From an uncultured Pelagibacteraceae bacterium (GTDB lineage: Bacteria; Pseudomonadota; Alphaproteobacteria; Pelagibacterales; Pelagibacteraceae): DNA of 64,000 nt. Position numbers and translations under genes: made by a program. The stretch is taken from positions 1 through 64,000 of the forward strand of contig CACBTT010000008.1 in NCBI GenBank assembly GCA_902542235.1, written 5' to 3'. The notes under the pieces are model-generated. The model had not been told where the DNA came from and searched no databases. It was given only the letters and a program-made list of their open reading frames with translations. Numbering within the stretch: the stretch's first letter is position 1; each line of letters opens with the position of its first letter. Below, in pieces: positions 52,425-61,274 of this stretch.

Positions 52425-53306
52425 ATGGAATACGGACTTGATAAAAGATCAAATGCTTTAAAAATTTTTAATACAACCTTTATAGTAGTTTGGTTGTTGG
52501 TTGCATGCTTTCCCTTTATTTGGACTTTCTGGGGATCATTTAAAGTAAGAGCTGACTTTTTTTCAAGAGCTGACTGGTGGTATGCTATTACAGCATTCAA
52601 TACATTGTTAGAAACTGGAGGAAAGTTTACAACAGATGCTTATAGTCAAGCTTGGACTGAAGGAGAGTTTTGGAAGGCATCTAGGAATACAGTTATAGTT
52701 ACATTTTTTGTTGTAACCATTTCTCTGTTCCTCGGGACCTTAGGAGCTTATGCTTTATCTAGGTCTACAAGAAATTATGCATTTTGGATTTTAATTGCAG
52801 CATTAATTTTTAGAGCAATGCCACACATTACTTTAGTCTCTGGTTATTTATTTCCCTTTTTTCAATTACAAATTTGGGGAATACTACCGACGACCATCGT
52901 TGTTCTTGTTGCAATAAATCAACCATTTACTTTGTGGTTATTGTATTCATTTTTTAAAACTGTTCCTAAAGAACTTGATGAAAGTGCTTTGATTGATGGC
53001 TGCTCTTATTTTCAAGCATTTAGACATATCATTATGCCAGTTATGTGGCCTGGAGTAATAACAGCTGGATTATTTAGCTTAATGCTTGCGTATAATGATT
53101 TTACAGTGACAGCTCTTTTATTAAATCAGGAAAATCATACTATGGTACCCAAAATCCAAAGTTATCTTGGAACAAATCAACATGAAGGTAATTTGATGTG
53201 GGCAGTTTCAGCAGTTGTTTCAGCTACTGCTCCTTTATTTATGTTAGTTATGTTTTTCCAAAGACAAGTAATCAGTGGATTAACAGCTGGTGCTGTGAAG
53301 GGATAA
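52425..53306 (+). CDS. Sugar-type ABC importer permease, second subunit (MalG/UgpE-like)
   Basis: This 293-residue inner-membrane protein has six helices and the contact loop DESALIDGCSYFQAFRHIIM near residue 185. The C-terminal NDFTVTALLLNQENHTM and the final helix are typical of the MalG group. It is joined to the first permease without a gap, and its stop overlaps the ATG of the HAD-like gene (TAATG), implying translational coupling of all three. Confidence 0.92.
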   Translation: MEYGLDKRSNALKIFNTTFIVVWLLVACFPFIWTFWGSFKVRADFFSRADWWYAITAFNTLLETGGKFTTDAYSQAWTEGEFWKASRNTVIVTFFVVTISLFLGTLGAYALSRSTRNYAFWILIAALIFRAMPHITLVSGYLFPFFQLQIWGILPTTIVVLVAINQPFTLWLLYSFFKTVPKELDESALIDGCSYFQAFRHIIMPVMWPGVITAGLFSLMLAYNDFTVTALLLNQENHTMVPKIQSYLGTNQHEGNLMWAVSAVVSATAPLFMLVMFFQRQVISGLTAGAVKG

Positions 53307-53965
53307 TGAGTTACAAAGCTGTTTTATTTGGTTCAATTGGAACCTTAGCTGAAACATCAGATCTTCAAAGAGATGCATTTAATGAAGCTTTTAAAATAAG
53401 TGGATTAGACTGGTTCTGGGATGAAGATATATACAGAAAACTATTGTCAAAATCAGGTGGAACTTCAAGAATTAATGATTACGCAAAAGATACAAGTGTT
53501 GAAATAGACGGAAAAAAAATAAGAAATTTAAAAACCAAAATTTTTAATGAATATTTAAACAAACACAAAGTTGAGCCTAGAGACGGTGTAAAAGAAATAA
53601 TTCAATTTTGCAAAAAGAACAAAATAAAAATTGGGCTTGCTAGCTCAACAACGAGTAACAATATCAATTCTATTTTTAACTCGTTAAGAGGAAGAATTGA
53701 AAAAAAAGATTTTGATTTTATCGGCAATAATGAATTCATATTAAGAGAAAAACCATATCCCGATATTTATAATTATGCTTTAAAATACTTGAATATTAAC
53801 TCAGACGAATGTGTGGCAATTGAAGATACAGAAGAAAGTTTAAATTCTGCTTTAAGTGCAGACATAAAATGTGTTGCATTTCCTGGAAAATATCACACTC
53901 AATACGGATTTGATGGGAACCATTTAAAGGTTAATAAATTATCAAAAAAAATCTTTAATAAATAA
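53306..53965 (+). CDS. HAD-superfamily protein of the CbbY/beta-PGM group lacking motif I aspartates
   Basis: The protein has 219 residues starting at an ATG that overlaps the permease stop; a longer frame into the permease gene is artefactual. It begins YKAVLFGSIGTLAETSDLQR. In active HAD phosphatases this place reads DxDGT; here it reads GSIGT, so both the nucleophile and the acid/base aspartate are missing. Other motifs persist: IGLASSTTSNNINS (motif II threonine region), LREKPYPDIY with the motif III lysine, and ECVAIEDTEESLNSALSADI. It may bind a sugar phosphate or regulate the importer. It overlaps the LysE-like gene tail-to-tail by 11 bases. Confidence 0.85.
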   Translation: MSYKAVLFGSIGTLAETSDLQRDAFNEAFKISGLDWFWDEDIYRKLLSKSGGTSRINDYAKDTSVEIDGKKIRNLKTKIFNEYLNKHKVEPRDGVKEIIQFCKKNKIKIGLASSTTSNNINSIFNSLRGRIEKKDFDFIGNNEFILREKPYPDIYNYALKYLNINSDECVAIEDTEESLNSALSADIKCVAFPGKYHTQYGFDGNHLKVNKLSKKIFNK

Positions 53966-54569
53966 TATCTCTGATAATGTAAAAAACTATACCTGACATA
54001 AATATTATAATAAAAATATTTATGTATTTCCAAAAACTTCTATTATTTAATTTGTTTGAAAAAATCTTAGATAAGTATCCTAAAGAAAAAAAAAATAAAA
54101 AAGAGGCTATTGAAGCACCTATTCCAAAGTAAATTTTGTTTTCAATATTAAAGGATTTTGAGAAATTTCCTAAAAAAAATACTGTATCAGAATATACGTG
54201 AGGATTTAAATATGTAAAACCTAAGGTCTTAATAAAGATGTTAAATGAGCTCTGTGCAATGACATTATTTTTGAATTCTAAAGATCTAAATTTAAATATT
54301 TCTTTAATTTTTCCATAAATAAAAAAAGATAAAAAAATAATTAAAAGGATATTTAAAATCAGCTCCACTACATTATTAAAATAATTAGAAAAATAATTAA
54401 ATAAAAAGATACCTAAGAAAATTAAAATCAAATCAGATAATGCACAGACTAAGCAAACTAAAAATATATATTGTTTCTTTAGTCCTTGCTCTATTACAAA
54501 AACATTTTGAGGTCCTATTGCAAAAATTAATGTTAAGCCTGTCAAAAAACCTAAAAAAAGGAAAGACAT
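53955..54569 (-). CDS. LysE/ArgO-family amino acid exporter
   Basis: This 204-residue inner-membrane protein has about six helices. The N-terminal TLIFAIGPQNVFVIEQGLKK (residues about 13-32) is the LysE/ArgO signature, and later GFTYLNPHVYSDTVFFLGNF matches the second conserved segment. ArgO/LysE export basic amino acids and other homologues export further amino acids. It follows the MFS gene after two bases on the same strand, so both are likely transcribed together. Confidence 0.9.
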   Translation of the reverse strand: MSFLFLGFLTGLTLIFAIGPQNVFVIEQGLKKQYIFLVCLVCALSDLILIFLGIFLFNYFSNYFNNVVELILNILLIIFLSFFIYGKIKEIFKFRSLEFKNNVIAQSSFNIFIKTLGFTYLNPHVYSDTVFFLGNFSKSFNIENKIYFGIGASIASFLFFFSLGYLSKIFSNKLNNRSFWKYINIFIIIFMSGIVFYIIRDIIY

Positions 54570-54571
54570 GT

Positions 54572-55753
54572 TTAAGAAACTGATTTTTTATCAGCAACAA
54601 AACTTACTAAAATAATTAATATTAAAAAAGGTATACAAATAATATTCATCATTTTCCATCCAATAGAATTTAGTAAAATTCCAGCAGATAAACTGGCCAA
54701 AGCCATAGTTGAAAAAACAATTAAATCATTTATCCCTTGTACTTTAAATTTTTCTTCTTTGTTATAAGTCAAAACTACTAAGCTGGTACCTGATATAAAC
54801 AAAAAATTCCAACCGAGACCTAAAAAAATTAATGAGAGCATATAATTAAGATATGTCTGTTCAAATAAACTTAAAAGAACTGTGATGAAAAAAAATAAAA
54901 CTCCACCATAAATTATTGCACTGTGTCCAAATTTTTTTATTAAATTACCTGTTATTAGCGAAGGTAAAAACATTGCAACCACATGAAATTGTAATACTAA
55001 TCCAGTTTCTTTTAAGCTCATATTTTCCATAACATGCATACTTAAAGGAGTTGCTGTCATTAAAAATGACATTACTGCATAAGCAAAAGCAGCTGCAGTA
55101 ATTGCTTGTAAAAATCTTGGTTGTAATACGATAGATTTTAGATTTCTTATATTTCCTTCATTTAAACTATCCTCTTGAACATTTTCGACATTTTTAAAAA
55201 AAAATAAAAAAACTCCTGGCATAAAAGATAGGAAAGATAATAAAAGATAAGAACCAACATACAATTGATCTTGGATTAAATCTTTCGTGTAATTTGCAAG
55301 ACTTATGCCTAAAAATGCAGAAACAATTCCTGCCATTAGAAGGGTAGAAATTGCTTTTGGTATTTTATCTTTTTCAACACTTTCGGCTGCTGCAAATCTA
55401 TATTGATGATTAAATGCAGCTCCCATTCCAAGAATTAAGCAAGATAAACAAAATAAATTAAAACTTTTCTGACTGATTGCAAAAGCGGCAAGAAGCGCTG
55501 AAAAAGAACTTCCTATTGCCGCAAAGACAAAACCATTTCTTCTACCAATTTTACTCATGATATTTGCTGCCAAAACTGTAAAGCTTGCTGTTCCAACTAC
55601 GAATAAAGCAGTTGGTAAGGTAGATAAAGATTGATTTGAACTAATTTGGGAACCAACTATTCCACTCAGAAATACTGTTATTGTTGCTGTGGTAAAACCG
55701 AATATCTGACTTAAAGTAAGTAAGGATAAATTTCTATTCATGATTAGCGTCAA
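54572..55753 (-). CDS. Major facilitator superfamily transporter
   Basis: This 393-residue carrier has about twelve helices. The loop SKIGRRNGFVFAAIGS near residue 65 and the second-half GNLIKKFGHSAIIYGG near residue 255 are the repeated MFS loop motifs. NHQYRFAAAESVEKDKIPKA near residue 115 resembles MFS carriers annotated in marine alphaproteobacteria without known substrate. It is upstream of and coupled to the LysE-family gene, and divergent from the racemase. Confidence 0.87.
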   Translation of the reverse strand: MTLIMNRNLSLLTLSQIFGFTTATITVFLSGIVGSQISSNQSLSTLPTALFVVGTASFTVLAANIMSKIGRRNGFVFAAIGSSFSALLAAFAISQKSFNLFCLSCLILGMGAAFNHQYRFAAAESVEKDKIPKAISTLLMAGIVSAFLGISLANYTKDLIQDQLYVGSYLLLSFLSFMPGVFLFFFKNVENVQEDSLNEGNIRNLKSIVLQPRFLQAITAAAFAYAVMSFLMTATPLSMHVMENMSLKETGLVLQFHVVAMFLPSLITGNLIKKFGHSAIIYGGVLFFFITVLLSLFEQTYLNYMLSLIFLGLGWNFLFISGTSLVVLTYNKEEKFKVQGINDLIVFSTMALASLSAGILLNSIGWKMMNIICIPFLILIILVSFVADKKSVS

Positions 55754-55824
55754 TATATATCTACTGTTATTTAAATATCTATATAGATGTTTTGAATTTT
55801 AATATAGAAGTTATTATTTAGATT

Positions 55825-56523
55825 ATGATTGGAATATTAGGTGGTATGGGAACTCAAGCTGGCTTGGACTTTTGTGATAAGCTTGCAAAATTAAATAGAG
55901 GTAAATTAGATCAAAAATATCCAATGTTTGTTCTTTATAATAAATCAAATACACCACGAAGAGCAGAAAATTTAAAACAATACAAAAATGTTTTAAAAGA
56001 ATTAATTGCTGGCTGTCGGATGCTGGAAAGAAACAAATGCAAATTTATTGTAATGCCTTGTAATACGGCGCATTATTGGCATGAAGATATTCAAAAAAAA
56101 ATATCTGTACCATTTTTAAGCATGCCAAAAGAAGTTTATTTAAATACAAAAAAAAAATTTAAGAAAAATTCAACTATAGGATTATTAAGTACTGAAGCCA
56201 CTTTAGATACAAAAATATATCATAAGTATTTTGAAAAAAATTATAATTTAATAAGTCCAAATGAAAGATTGCAAAAAAATTCGGTAAATATTGCTATAAA
56301 ATATGTCAAAAAAGGTAAAGTAAAAGATGCTGAAAAAGCTTTAAGACCTGCGGTTAGATTTTTAATTAAAAAAAAATGTAAGAAAATAATATTAGGTTGT
56401 ACTGAGCTTCCAATTGCAATTTTTTCGTATAAATCATTTAAAAAAGCAAAAGATTCAAAATTATTTATAGACCCAAATCTTTTGTTAGCTCAAGTTTGCA
56501 TGAAAAAATATAAAAAATATTAA
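55825..56523 (+). CDS. Aspartate/glutamate racemase family protein
   Basis: This 232-residue cofactor-independent racemase has GILGGMGTQAGLDFCDK at the start, the first catalytic cysteine in FIVMPCNTAHYWHEDIQ (near residue 80) and the second in KIILGCTELPIAIFS (near residue 192). The CNTAH and GCTELP motifs are those of the Asp/Glu/hydantoin racemase family. The EAL-like YgeA branch acts on several amino acids. It precedes the osmolyte genes by 21 bases and could share their transcript. Confidence 0.9.
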   Translation: MIGILGGMGTQAGLDFCDKLAKLNRGKLDQKYPMFVLYNKSNTPRRAENLKQYKNVLKELIAGCRMLERNKCKFIVMPCNTAHYWHEDIQKKISVPFLSMPKEVYLNTKKKFKKNSTIGLLSTEATLDTKIYHKYFEKNYNLISPNERLQKNSVNIAIKYVKKGKVKDAEKALRPAVRFLIKKKCKKIILGCTELPIAIFSYKSFKKAKDSKLFIDPNLLLAQVCMKKYKKY

Positions 56524-56544
56524 ATTTAAAAAAATAAACCAAAA

Positions 56545-57339
56545 GTGAAAAAATATCTTATAATCATATTTTCTGATCTTGATGGTACTATACTTCACAG
56601 AAGCAACTTTAAATTTGATAAAATAAAAAAATATATAAAAAAATTAATTTCTCGTAAAATTATTCTTGTTCCTAATACCAGCAAAACAGAATTGGAAATT
56701 AAAGATTTTATGAAAGAATTAGGTATAAAATTGCCCTTTATTTGTGAAAATGGATCAGCAATTTATAATTTAAATTTAATAAATCCTAAATTACCAAAAA
56801 AAATAATTCTTAGTAGAAATATAGGAAATATTTTTAAAATATATAATAAAATTTCATCTAATCTTAGGAAAAAAATTATCGATGTGAGGAAAATTGATCA
56901 AAAAGAGCAAATTGAAATATTTGGACTTCCAAAAAATAAACTTAACGCTGCATTGAAAAGGAAATTTACAATTCCTATAAAATTTATTGGAAATACTCAT
57001 GAAAAAAAAAAAATTAATTCTCAAATAAAAAAACTAGGTCTTTCAATTCAGTATGGGGGCAGAGTCTCTAACCTTGGTGACAAAGTTAATAAATCTAAAG
57101 CAATTAATGTATTCTTAAAAATGGTTAAAAGTAAAATTAAAAATCCGATCAAAACTATTGGGGTTGGGGACAATCATAATGATATAAACATGCTTAAGAA
57201 TACTGATATTCCATGCTTAGTTTTTAATAAGTATTTTAAGTCATCTAACTTAAATATAAAAAAATTAATAACTTCCAGTAAGCCATCTCCTCAGGGCTGG
57301 GCTGATGTGATCAAAAAGGCGGTACTTAAATTAAAATAA
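56545..57339 (+). CDS. Mannosyl/glucosyl-3-phosphoglycerate phosphatase (HAD-IIB family)
   Basis: This 264-residue phosphatase starts at a GTG (MKKYLIIIFSDLDGTILHRS). The DLDGT motif I and the late motif GVGDNHNDINMLKNTDIPCL (about 207-226) are those of HAD-IIB phosphatases of the MPGP/YedP branch. Together with the glycosyltransferase 18 bases downstream it should complete a two-step route: sugar nucleotide plus 3-phosphoglycerate to a phosphorylated intermediate, then glucosyl- or mannosylglycerate. These are compatible solutes in marine bacteria, often used when nitrogen is short. Confidence 0.85.
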   Translation: MKKYLIIIFSDLDGTILHRSNFKFDKIKKYIKKLISRKIILVPNTSKTELEIKDFMKELGIKLPFICENGSAIYNLNLINPKLPKKIILSRNIGNIFKIYNKISSNLRKKIIDVRKIDQKEQIEIFGLPKNKLNAALKRKFTIPIKFIGNTHEKKKINSQIKKLGLSIQYGGRVSNLGDKVNKSKAINVFLKMVKSKIKNPIKTIGVGDNHNDINMLKNTDIPCLVFNKYFKSSNLNIKKLITSSKPSPQGWADVIKKAVLKLK

Positions 57340-57356
57340 TGTGATTAATAGCAGCC

Positions 57357-58577
57357 ATGAGTGAATTTTCACAAAATGGAATAGTCTCAACATTGCATGA
57401 TTTTGGGACCAAATCCACCAAAGAAATAGAAGGTGAACTATTAAAATTTTCTAGTGAGAGAAAAATGGAATTAATTTTACCATGTCTCTTCTCTGAGATT
57501 GAAGGTGATGCTTTACCCAATATCGTTTCAGAAATAAAAAAAACTAATTATTTAAATCACATAATTATAGGTCTTGATAAGGCTAACGAGGATCAAGCTA
57601 GAAAGGCATGGACTTTTTTCGAGCAACTTGAAACACCTTTTACAATTTTATGGAATGACGGACCAAATTTAAAAAAGTTAGACAAAGAATTAAAAAAAAA
57701 GGATTTAGCCCCAAGTGAAAAAGGTAAAGGTAGAAATGTATGGTATTGTATAGGAATGTCAATTGCTAGAGATACAGCAAGATCTGTGGCTTTACATGAT
57801 TGTGATATAAAAACTTATGACAGACGCATGCTGGCTAAATTGTTTTATCCTGTTGTAAATCCTCTTTTTAATTTTGAGTTTTGTAAAGGATACTATCCAA
57901 GAGTTGCTGATGGTAAAATGAATGGCAGAGTTGCAAGATTATTAGTTTTTCCTTTATTGACAGCTTTGGAAAAAACTATTGGTAAAAGTGATTATCTAGA
58001 TTTCATGAAATCTTTTAAATATCCTCTCGCAGGGGAATTTTCATTTAGGCGTAATGTTTTACCTGAATTAAGAATTTCCTCTGACTGGGGCATAGAAATT
58101 GGAATTTTATCTGAAATGCAAAGGAGTTATTCTCCACAAAACATATGTCAGGTTGATCTTGCAGAAACTTATGATCACAAGCACCAGAAACTATCTATTG
58201 ATGATGAAACAAAAGGTTTGTCTAGAATGTCTATAGACATAATAAAAACTTTTATTAAAAAATTAGCTACACAAGGACATTCTTTTAGTAGAGAAAAATT
58301 TAGATCTTTGAAAGCAACTTATTATAGGTCAGCTTTAGATTTAATTGATATATATAGAAGTGATGCACAAATGAATGGTCTAAAATTCGATTCTCATACC
58401 GAAGAAAAGGCTGTTGAACTTTTTGCGATAAATATAATGAAAGCTGGTGAAGCATTTTATTTAAATCCTATGGATACACCATTTATTCCAACTTGGAGCA
58501 GAGTTAAAAGTGCTATTCCTGATTTTTTAGATAGGCTTCAAGATGCTGTAAATGAAGATAACAAGCAATACATTTAA
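57357..58577 (+). CDS. gpgS: Glucosyl-3-phosphoglycerate synthase-like glycosyltransferase
   Basis: This is a 406-residue GT-A fold glycosyltransferase. IIGLDKANEDQARKAWTFFE (residues about 70-89) and the metal-binding ALHDCDIKTYDRRMLAKLF near residue 143 fit the GpgS group. A conserved PLAGEFSFRRNVLPELRI segment is near residue 223. It transfers glucose to 3-phosphoglycerate; the phosphatase gene just upstream would remove the phosphate. A mannosyl donor or direct glucosylglycerate synthase cannot be excluded. Its stop overlaps the methyltransferase stop on the other strand by four bases. Confidence 0.87.
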   Translation: MSEFSQNGIVSTLHDFGTKSTKEIEGELLKFSSERKMELILPCLFSEIEGDALPNIVSEIKKTNYLNHIIIGLDKANEDQARKAWTFFEQLETPFTILWNDGPNLKKLDKELKKKDLAPSEKGKGRNVWYCIGMSIARDTARSVALHDCDIKTYDRRMLAKLFYPVVNPLFNFEFCKGYYPRVADGKMNGRVARLLVFPLLTALEKTIGKSDYLDFMKSFKYPLAGEFSFRRNVLPELRISSDWGIEIGILSEMQRSYSPQNICQVDLAETYDHKHQKLSIDDETKGLSRMSIDIIKTFIKKLATQGHSFSREKFRSLKATYYRSALDLIDIYRSDAQMNGLKFDSHTEEKAVELFAINIMKAGEAFYLNPMDTPFIPTWSRVKSAIPDFLDRLQDAVNEDNKQYI

Positions 58578-59230
58578 TTTTTTTTTTTATTACAAACAAA
58601 AAATAATTTTCTTGGAAAAGAACCCTCTTCGAAATAATCAATAGACAAATTTTCATATCCATTTATTAAATTTTGAATTGTCTTTTTTGAAAAAAAATGA
58701 ATTATAAAACCATCTATTTCATATAAATCTTCTCCTCTATGAATTCCTTTTTTATAGTCCCCATCATTAGTATTTCGGACTGTGTAAATATTTATTCCTC
58801 CTGGTTTTAAAATTCTATGAATCTCGCTATTAAGTTTGTCCAAATCTTTCTGAGTTAAAGCCATGCAATAAAGCATATGTGAATAACAAGCATCAACTGA
58901 ATTACTCTCAAATGGCAAGTCCTCTCTTATATCAAATTTTAATGTAGAAATTGAAGATGTTAGATTTTCTTTTTTTATTTTTTCATTGATAACTTTAATT
59001 CCATTTTCACTATAGTCTAATGCGGTAATATTTATCGAATTTTTTCCAAAGTAAATGCTATCTCTTCCTAGGCCTGCTCCTAACTCAACAATTTTAGAAC
59101 AATTGTTTTCTTTGAAAATATTTAAAGCTTTTTTTGCAGGTAAACTTGGTTCTAAACCAAACATCTCAGGCTTATTTGAGAAATTAGTTTCCCAATGCTG
59201 AGATTGTCGGTTTAAAATATTTTTATCCAA
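58574..59230 (-). CDS. Class I SAM-dependent methyltransferase
   Basis: This 218-residue soluble protein has a SAM-binding Rossmann core: KIVELGAGLGRDSIYFGKN (residues about 44-62) is motif I, ALDYSENGIKVI supplies the acidic residue, and LKFDIREDLPFESNSVDACY the next segments. HRILKPGGINIYTVR is the post-motif. It starts one base after the peroxiredoxin stop, so the two are co-transcribed. The TehB/thiopurine-type group is close, but no substrate can be named. Confidence 0.87.
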   Translation of the reverse strand: MDKNILNRQSQHWETNFSNKPEMFGLEPSLPAKKALNIFKENNCSKIVELGAGLGRDSIYFGKNSINITALDYSENGIKVINEKIKKENLTSSISTLKFDIREDLPFESNSVDACYSHMLYCMALTQKDLDKLNSEIHRILKPGGINIYTVRNTNDGDYKKGIHRGEDLYEIDGFIIHFFSKKTIQNLINGYENLSIDYFEEGSFPRKLFFVCNKKKN

Positions 59231-59231
59231 T

Positions 59232-59891
59232 TTACTTAGAGGGATCTGGGACCTTTCTTAGATAAGGTTTTACAGTTTCCCATCCATCTGGATATATTTT
59301 TTTTGCTTCGTCATCTTTAATCGCTGGCAAAATAACAACATCTTCTCCCTTTTTCCAATTTGCAGGAGTAGCTACTTTATGTTTAGCTGTTAGCTGCATA
59401 GAGTCTATTGCACGCAAAATCTCTAAAAAGTTTCTTCCAGTTGCCATAGGATATGTAAGATATAATCCAATTCTCTTATCAGGTCTGATTACAAAAATAG
59501 TTCTTACAGTTTCATTATCAACTGCAGTTCTACCCATTGATGTTGTTCCAGCATCTGCTTCCAACATATTAAATAATTTTGCTACTTTTAAATCTTCATC
59601 AGCAATAATTGGATAATTTGGTTTTGTACCAGATACATCTTTAATATCATCTAACCATTTTTTATGATCCTCTACCCCGTCAACGCTTAAACCAATCACT
59701 TTGACATTTCTTTTATCGAACTCATCTTTCATTAAACCTAAAGCACCAAGTTCTGTAGTACAAACTGGTGTAAAATCTTTAGGGTGTGAAAAAATAACTC
59801 CCCAACTATCACCTAACCATTCGTGGAAAGAAATATCTCCTTCAGTTGTTTTAGCTTGAAAATCAGGACACATACTATTTATTTTTAACAT
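59232..59891 (-). CDS. 1-Cys peroxiredoxin (Prx6/AhpC2 type)
   Basis: This 219-residue peroxiredoxin has the peroxidatic cysteine in SHPKDFTPVCTTELGALGLM near residue 44. The long C-terminal domain with TAKHKVATPANWKKGEDVVI is typical of the Prx6 group. The DGVEDHKKWLDDI and YPIIADEDLKVAKLF segments also match. It detoxifies peroxides, using thiols as reductants. It is divergent from the persulfide dioxygenase gene and precedes the methyltransferase. Confidence 0.94.
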   Translation of the reverse strand: MLKINSMCPDFQAKTTEGDISFHEWLGDSWGVIFSHPKDFTPVCTTELGALGLMKDEFDKRNVKVIGLSVDGVEDHKKWLDDIKDVSGTKPNYPIIADEDLKVAKLFNMLEADAGTTSMGRTAVDNETVRTIFVIRPDKRIGLYLTYPMATGRNFLEILRAIDSMQLTAKHKVATPANWKKGEDVVILPAIKDDEAKKIYPDGWETVKPYLRKVPDPSK

Positions 59892-59965
59892 TGTCTCCTC
59901 CTTATAAAAAAAATATTATATGAAAGATTGTTTTACTAAGCAAACTTTTATAAAGTTAGGTATTT

Positions 59966-60661
59966 ATGATATTTGAACAACTTTTCGATCAAAAATCTTC
60001 TACGTACACTTATATAATTGCAAGTGGGGAAGGTAGAGAAGCATTAATAATTGATCCGGTCATTGAACATTCTGATGAGTATTCAACTATATTAAATAAT
60101 TTAGATCTTAAACTTGTAAAAGTAATTGATACTCACATTCATGCTGATCATATCTCAGCATTAAATGAATTAAATAAAAGAACAAACTGTATAAGAGTTA
60201 TGGGAGAAAAATCTAAATCAGAAGTGATAGATCTAAGAATTAAAGATGGTGAAAAAATTAAAGTTGAAGAAGTTGAACTTCAAGCAATTTATACTCCTGG
60301 TCATACTGACTGCTCTTATAGTTTTTTGATGAATGATAGAGTTTTTACTGGAGATACACTTTTAATAAATGGAAGTGGTAGAACAGATTTTCAAAATGGT
60401 AATGCTTATGATGCTTATGATTCTATATTTAATAAATTATTAAAATTACCCGAAAAAACTCTCGTATTTCCAGCTCATGATTATAATGGCAAGAAATTTT
60501 CTACTATTGAAAATGAAAAAAATAATAATCCAAGATTACAAGTAAGTTCAAAGGAAGAATACGCGGACATAATGAATAATCTAAATCTTGCAAATCCAAA
60601 AATGATGGATGTCGCAGTGCCAGCTAATGTAAAAGGGCTTACTTTAGACAATATTAATTAA
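59966..60661 (+). CDS. ETHE1-like persulfide dioxygenase (metallo-beta-lactamase fold)
   Basis: This 231-residue enzyme shows DTHIHADHISALNELNKRTN (residues about 54-73), YTPGHTDCSYSFLMND, FTGDTLLINGSGRTDFQNG and LVFPAHDYNGKKFSTIENEK. Two histidines and an aspartate that bind one iron in ETHE1 proteins can be placed, and GRTDFQ and HDYNG distinguish this family from glyoxalase II. It oxidises glutathione persulfide to sulfite, linking sulfide detoxification to the sulfite-handling genes at the start of the window. It precedes cysE by 37 bases. Confidence 0.92.
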   Translation: MIFEQLFDQKSSTYTYIIASGEGREALIIDPVIEHSDEYSTILNNLDLKLVKVIDTHIHADHISALNELNKRTNCIRVMGEKSKSEVIDLRIKDGEKIKVEEVELQAIYTPGHTDCSYSFLMNDRVFTGDTLLINGSGRTDFQNGNAYDAYDSIFNKLLKLPEKTLVFPAHDYNGKKFSTIENEKNNNPRLQVSSKEEYADIMNNLNLANPKMMDVAVPANVKGLTLDNIN

Positions 60662-60698
60662 CTTTAAATTCCAACATTAATAACTATATAGGCAGTCT

Positions 60699-61274
60699 AT
60701 GAATGACTATTTGCAATCAATTATTGATAGAGATCCAGCAGCAAGATCTAAGTTAAGTGTAATATTAACATACCCTGGCGTTAAGGCTGTATTTTTTCAC
60801 AGAATTGCAAATTTTTTTGCTACCGCAAAATTTGATCTTATCGCAAGAATAATTTCTCAATTTTCAAGATTTTTAACTGGTATTGAAATTCATCCAAGAG
60901 CTAAGATAGGTAAAAATTTATTTATTGATCATGGTATGGGCGTTGTTATAGGTGAAACATCTGACATTGCAGATAACGTAACAATTTATCATATGGTTAC
61001 TTTAGGTGGAATATCTCCAAGCATAAATTCTAATGATCAAAGAGAAATTAAAAGACACCCTACTCTTCATGATAATGTTGTTGTTGGTTCAGGAGCGCAG
61101 ATTTTGGGACCTGTAGTTATAGGGAAAAATGCAAGAATTGGAGCTAATGCAGTTGTAACAAAAAATGTTCCTGAAAATGCTGTTATGGTAGGAATACCTG
61201 CTAAGAATGTTGGAACAGCAACTGAAGAATTTAAACCTTATGCTGTTACAAATGGCAACGAGGAAAAAGAATAA
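60699..61274 (+). CDS. cysE: Serine O-acetyltransferase
   Basis: CysE makes O-acetylserine for cysteine synthesis. The 191-residue protein has a short N-terminal helical part ([20 protein letters not shown]) and a left-handed beta-helix with [20 protein letters not shown] (about 64-83), [20 protein letters not shown] and [20 protein letters not shown]. This shorter EpsC-type form is common in alphaproteobacteria. The stop overlaps the ATG of cysK (TAATG), so they are coupled and may form the cysteine synthase complex. Confidence 0.94.
   Translation: MNDYLQSIIDRDPAARSKLSVILTYPGVKAVFFHRIANFFATAKFDLIARIISQFSRFLTGIEIHPRAKIGKNLFIDHGMGVVIGETSDIADNVTIYHMVTLGGISPSINSNDQREIKRHPTLHDNVVVGSGAQILGPVVIGKNARIGANAVVTKNVPENAVMVGIPAKNVGTATEEFKPYAVTNGNEEKE

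Noticed and set aside
53198-53305. Extension of the HAD-like frame into the permease gene
   Set aside because: The extra 36 residues read through the last helix of the permease in another frame; the ATG at 53306 with the TAATG overlap gives the family N-terminus.
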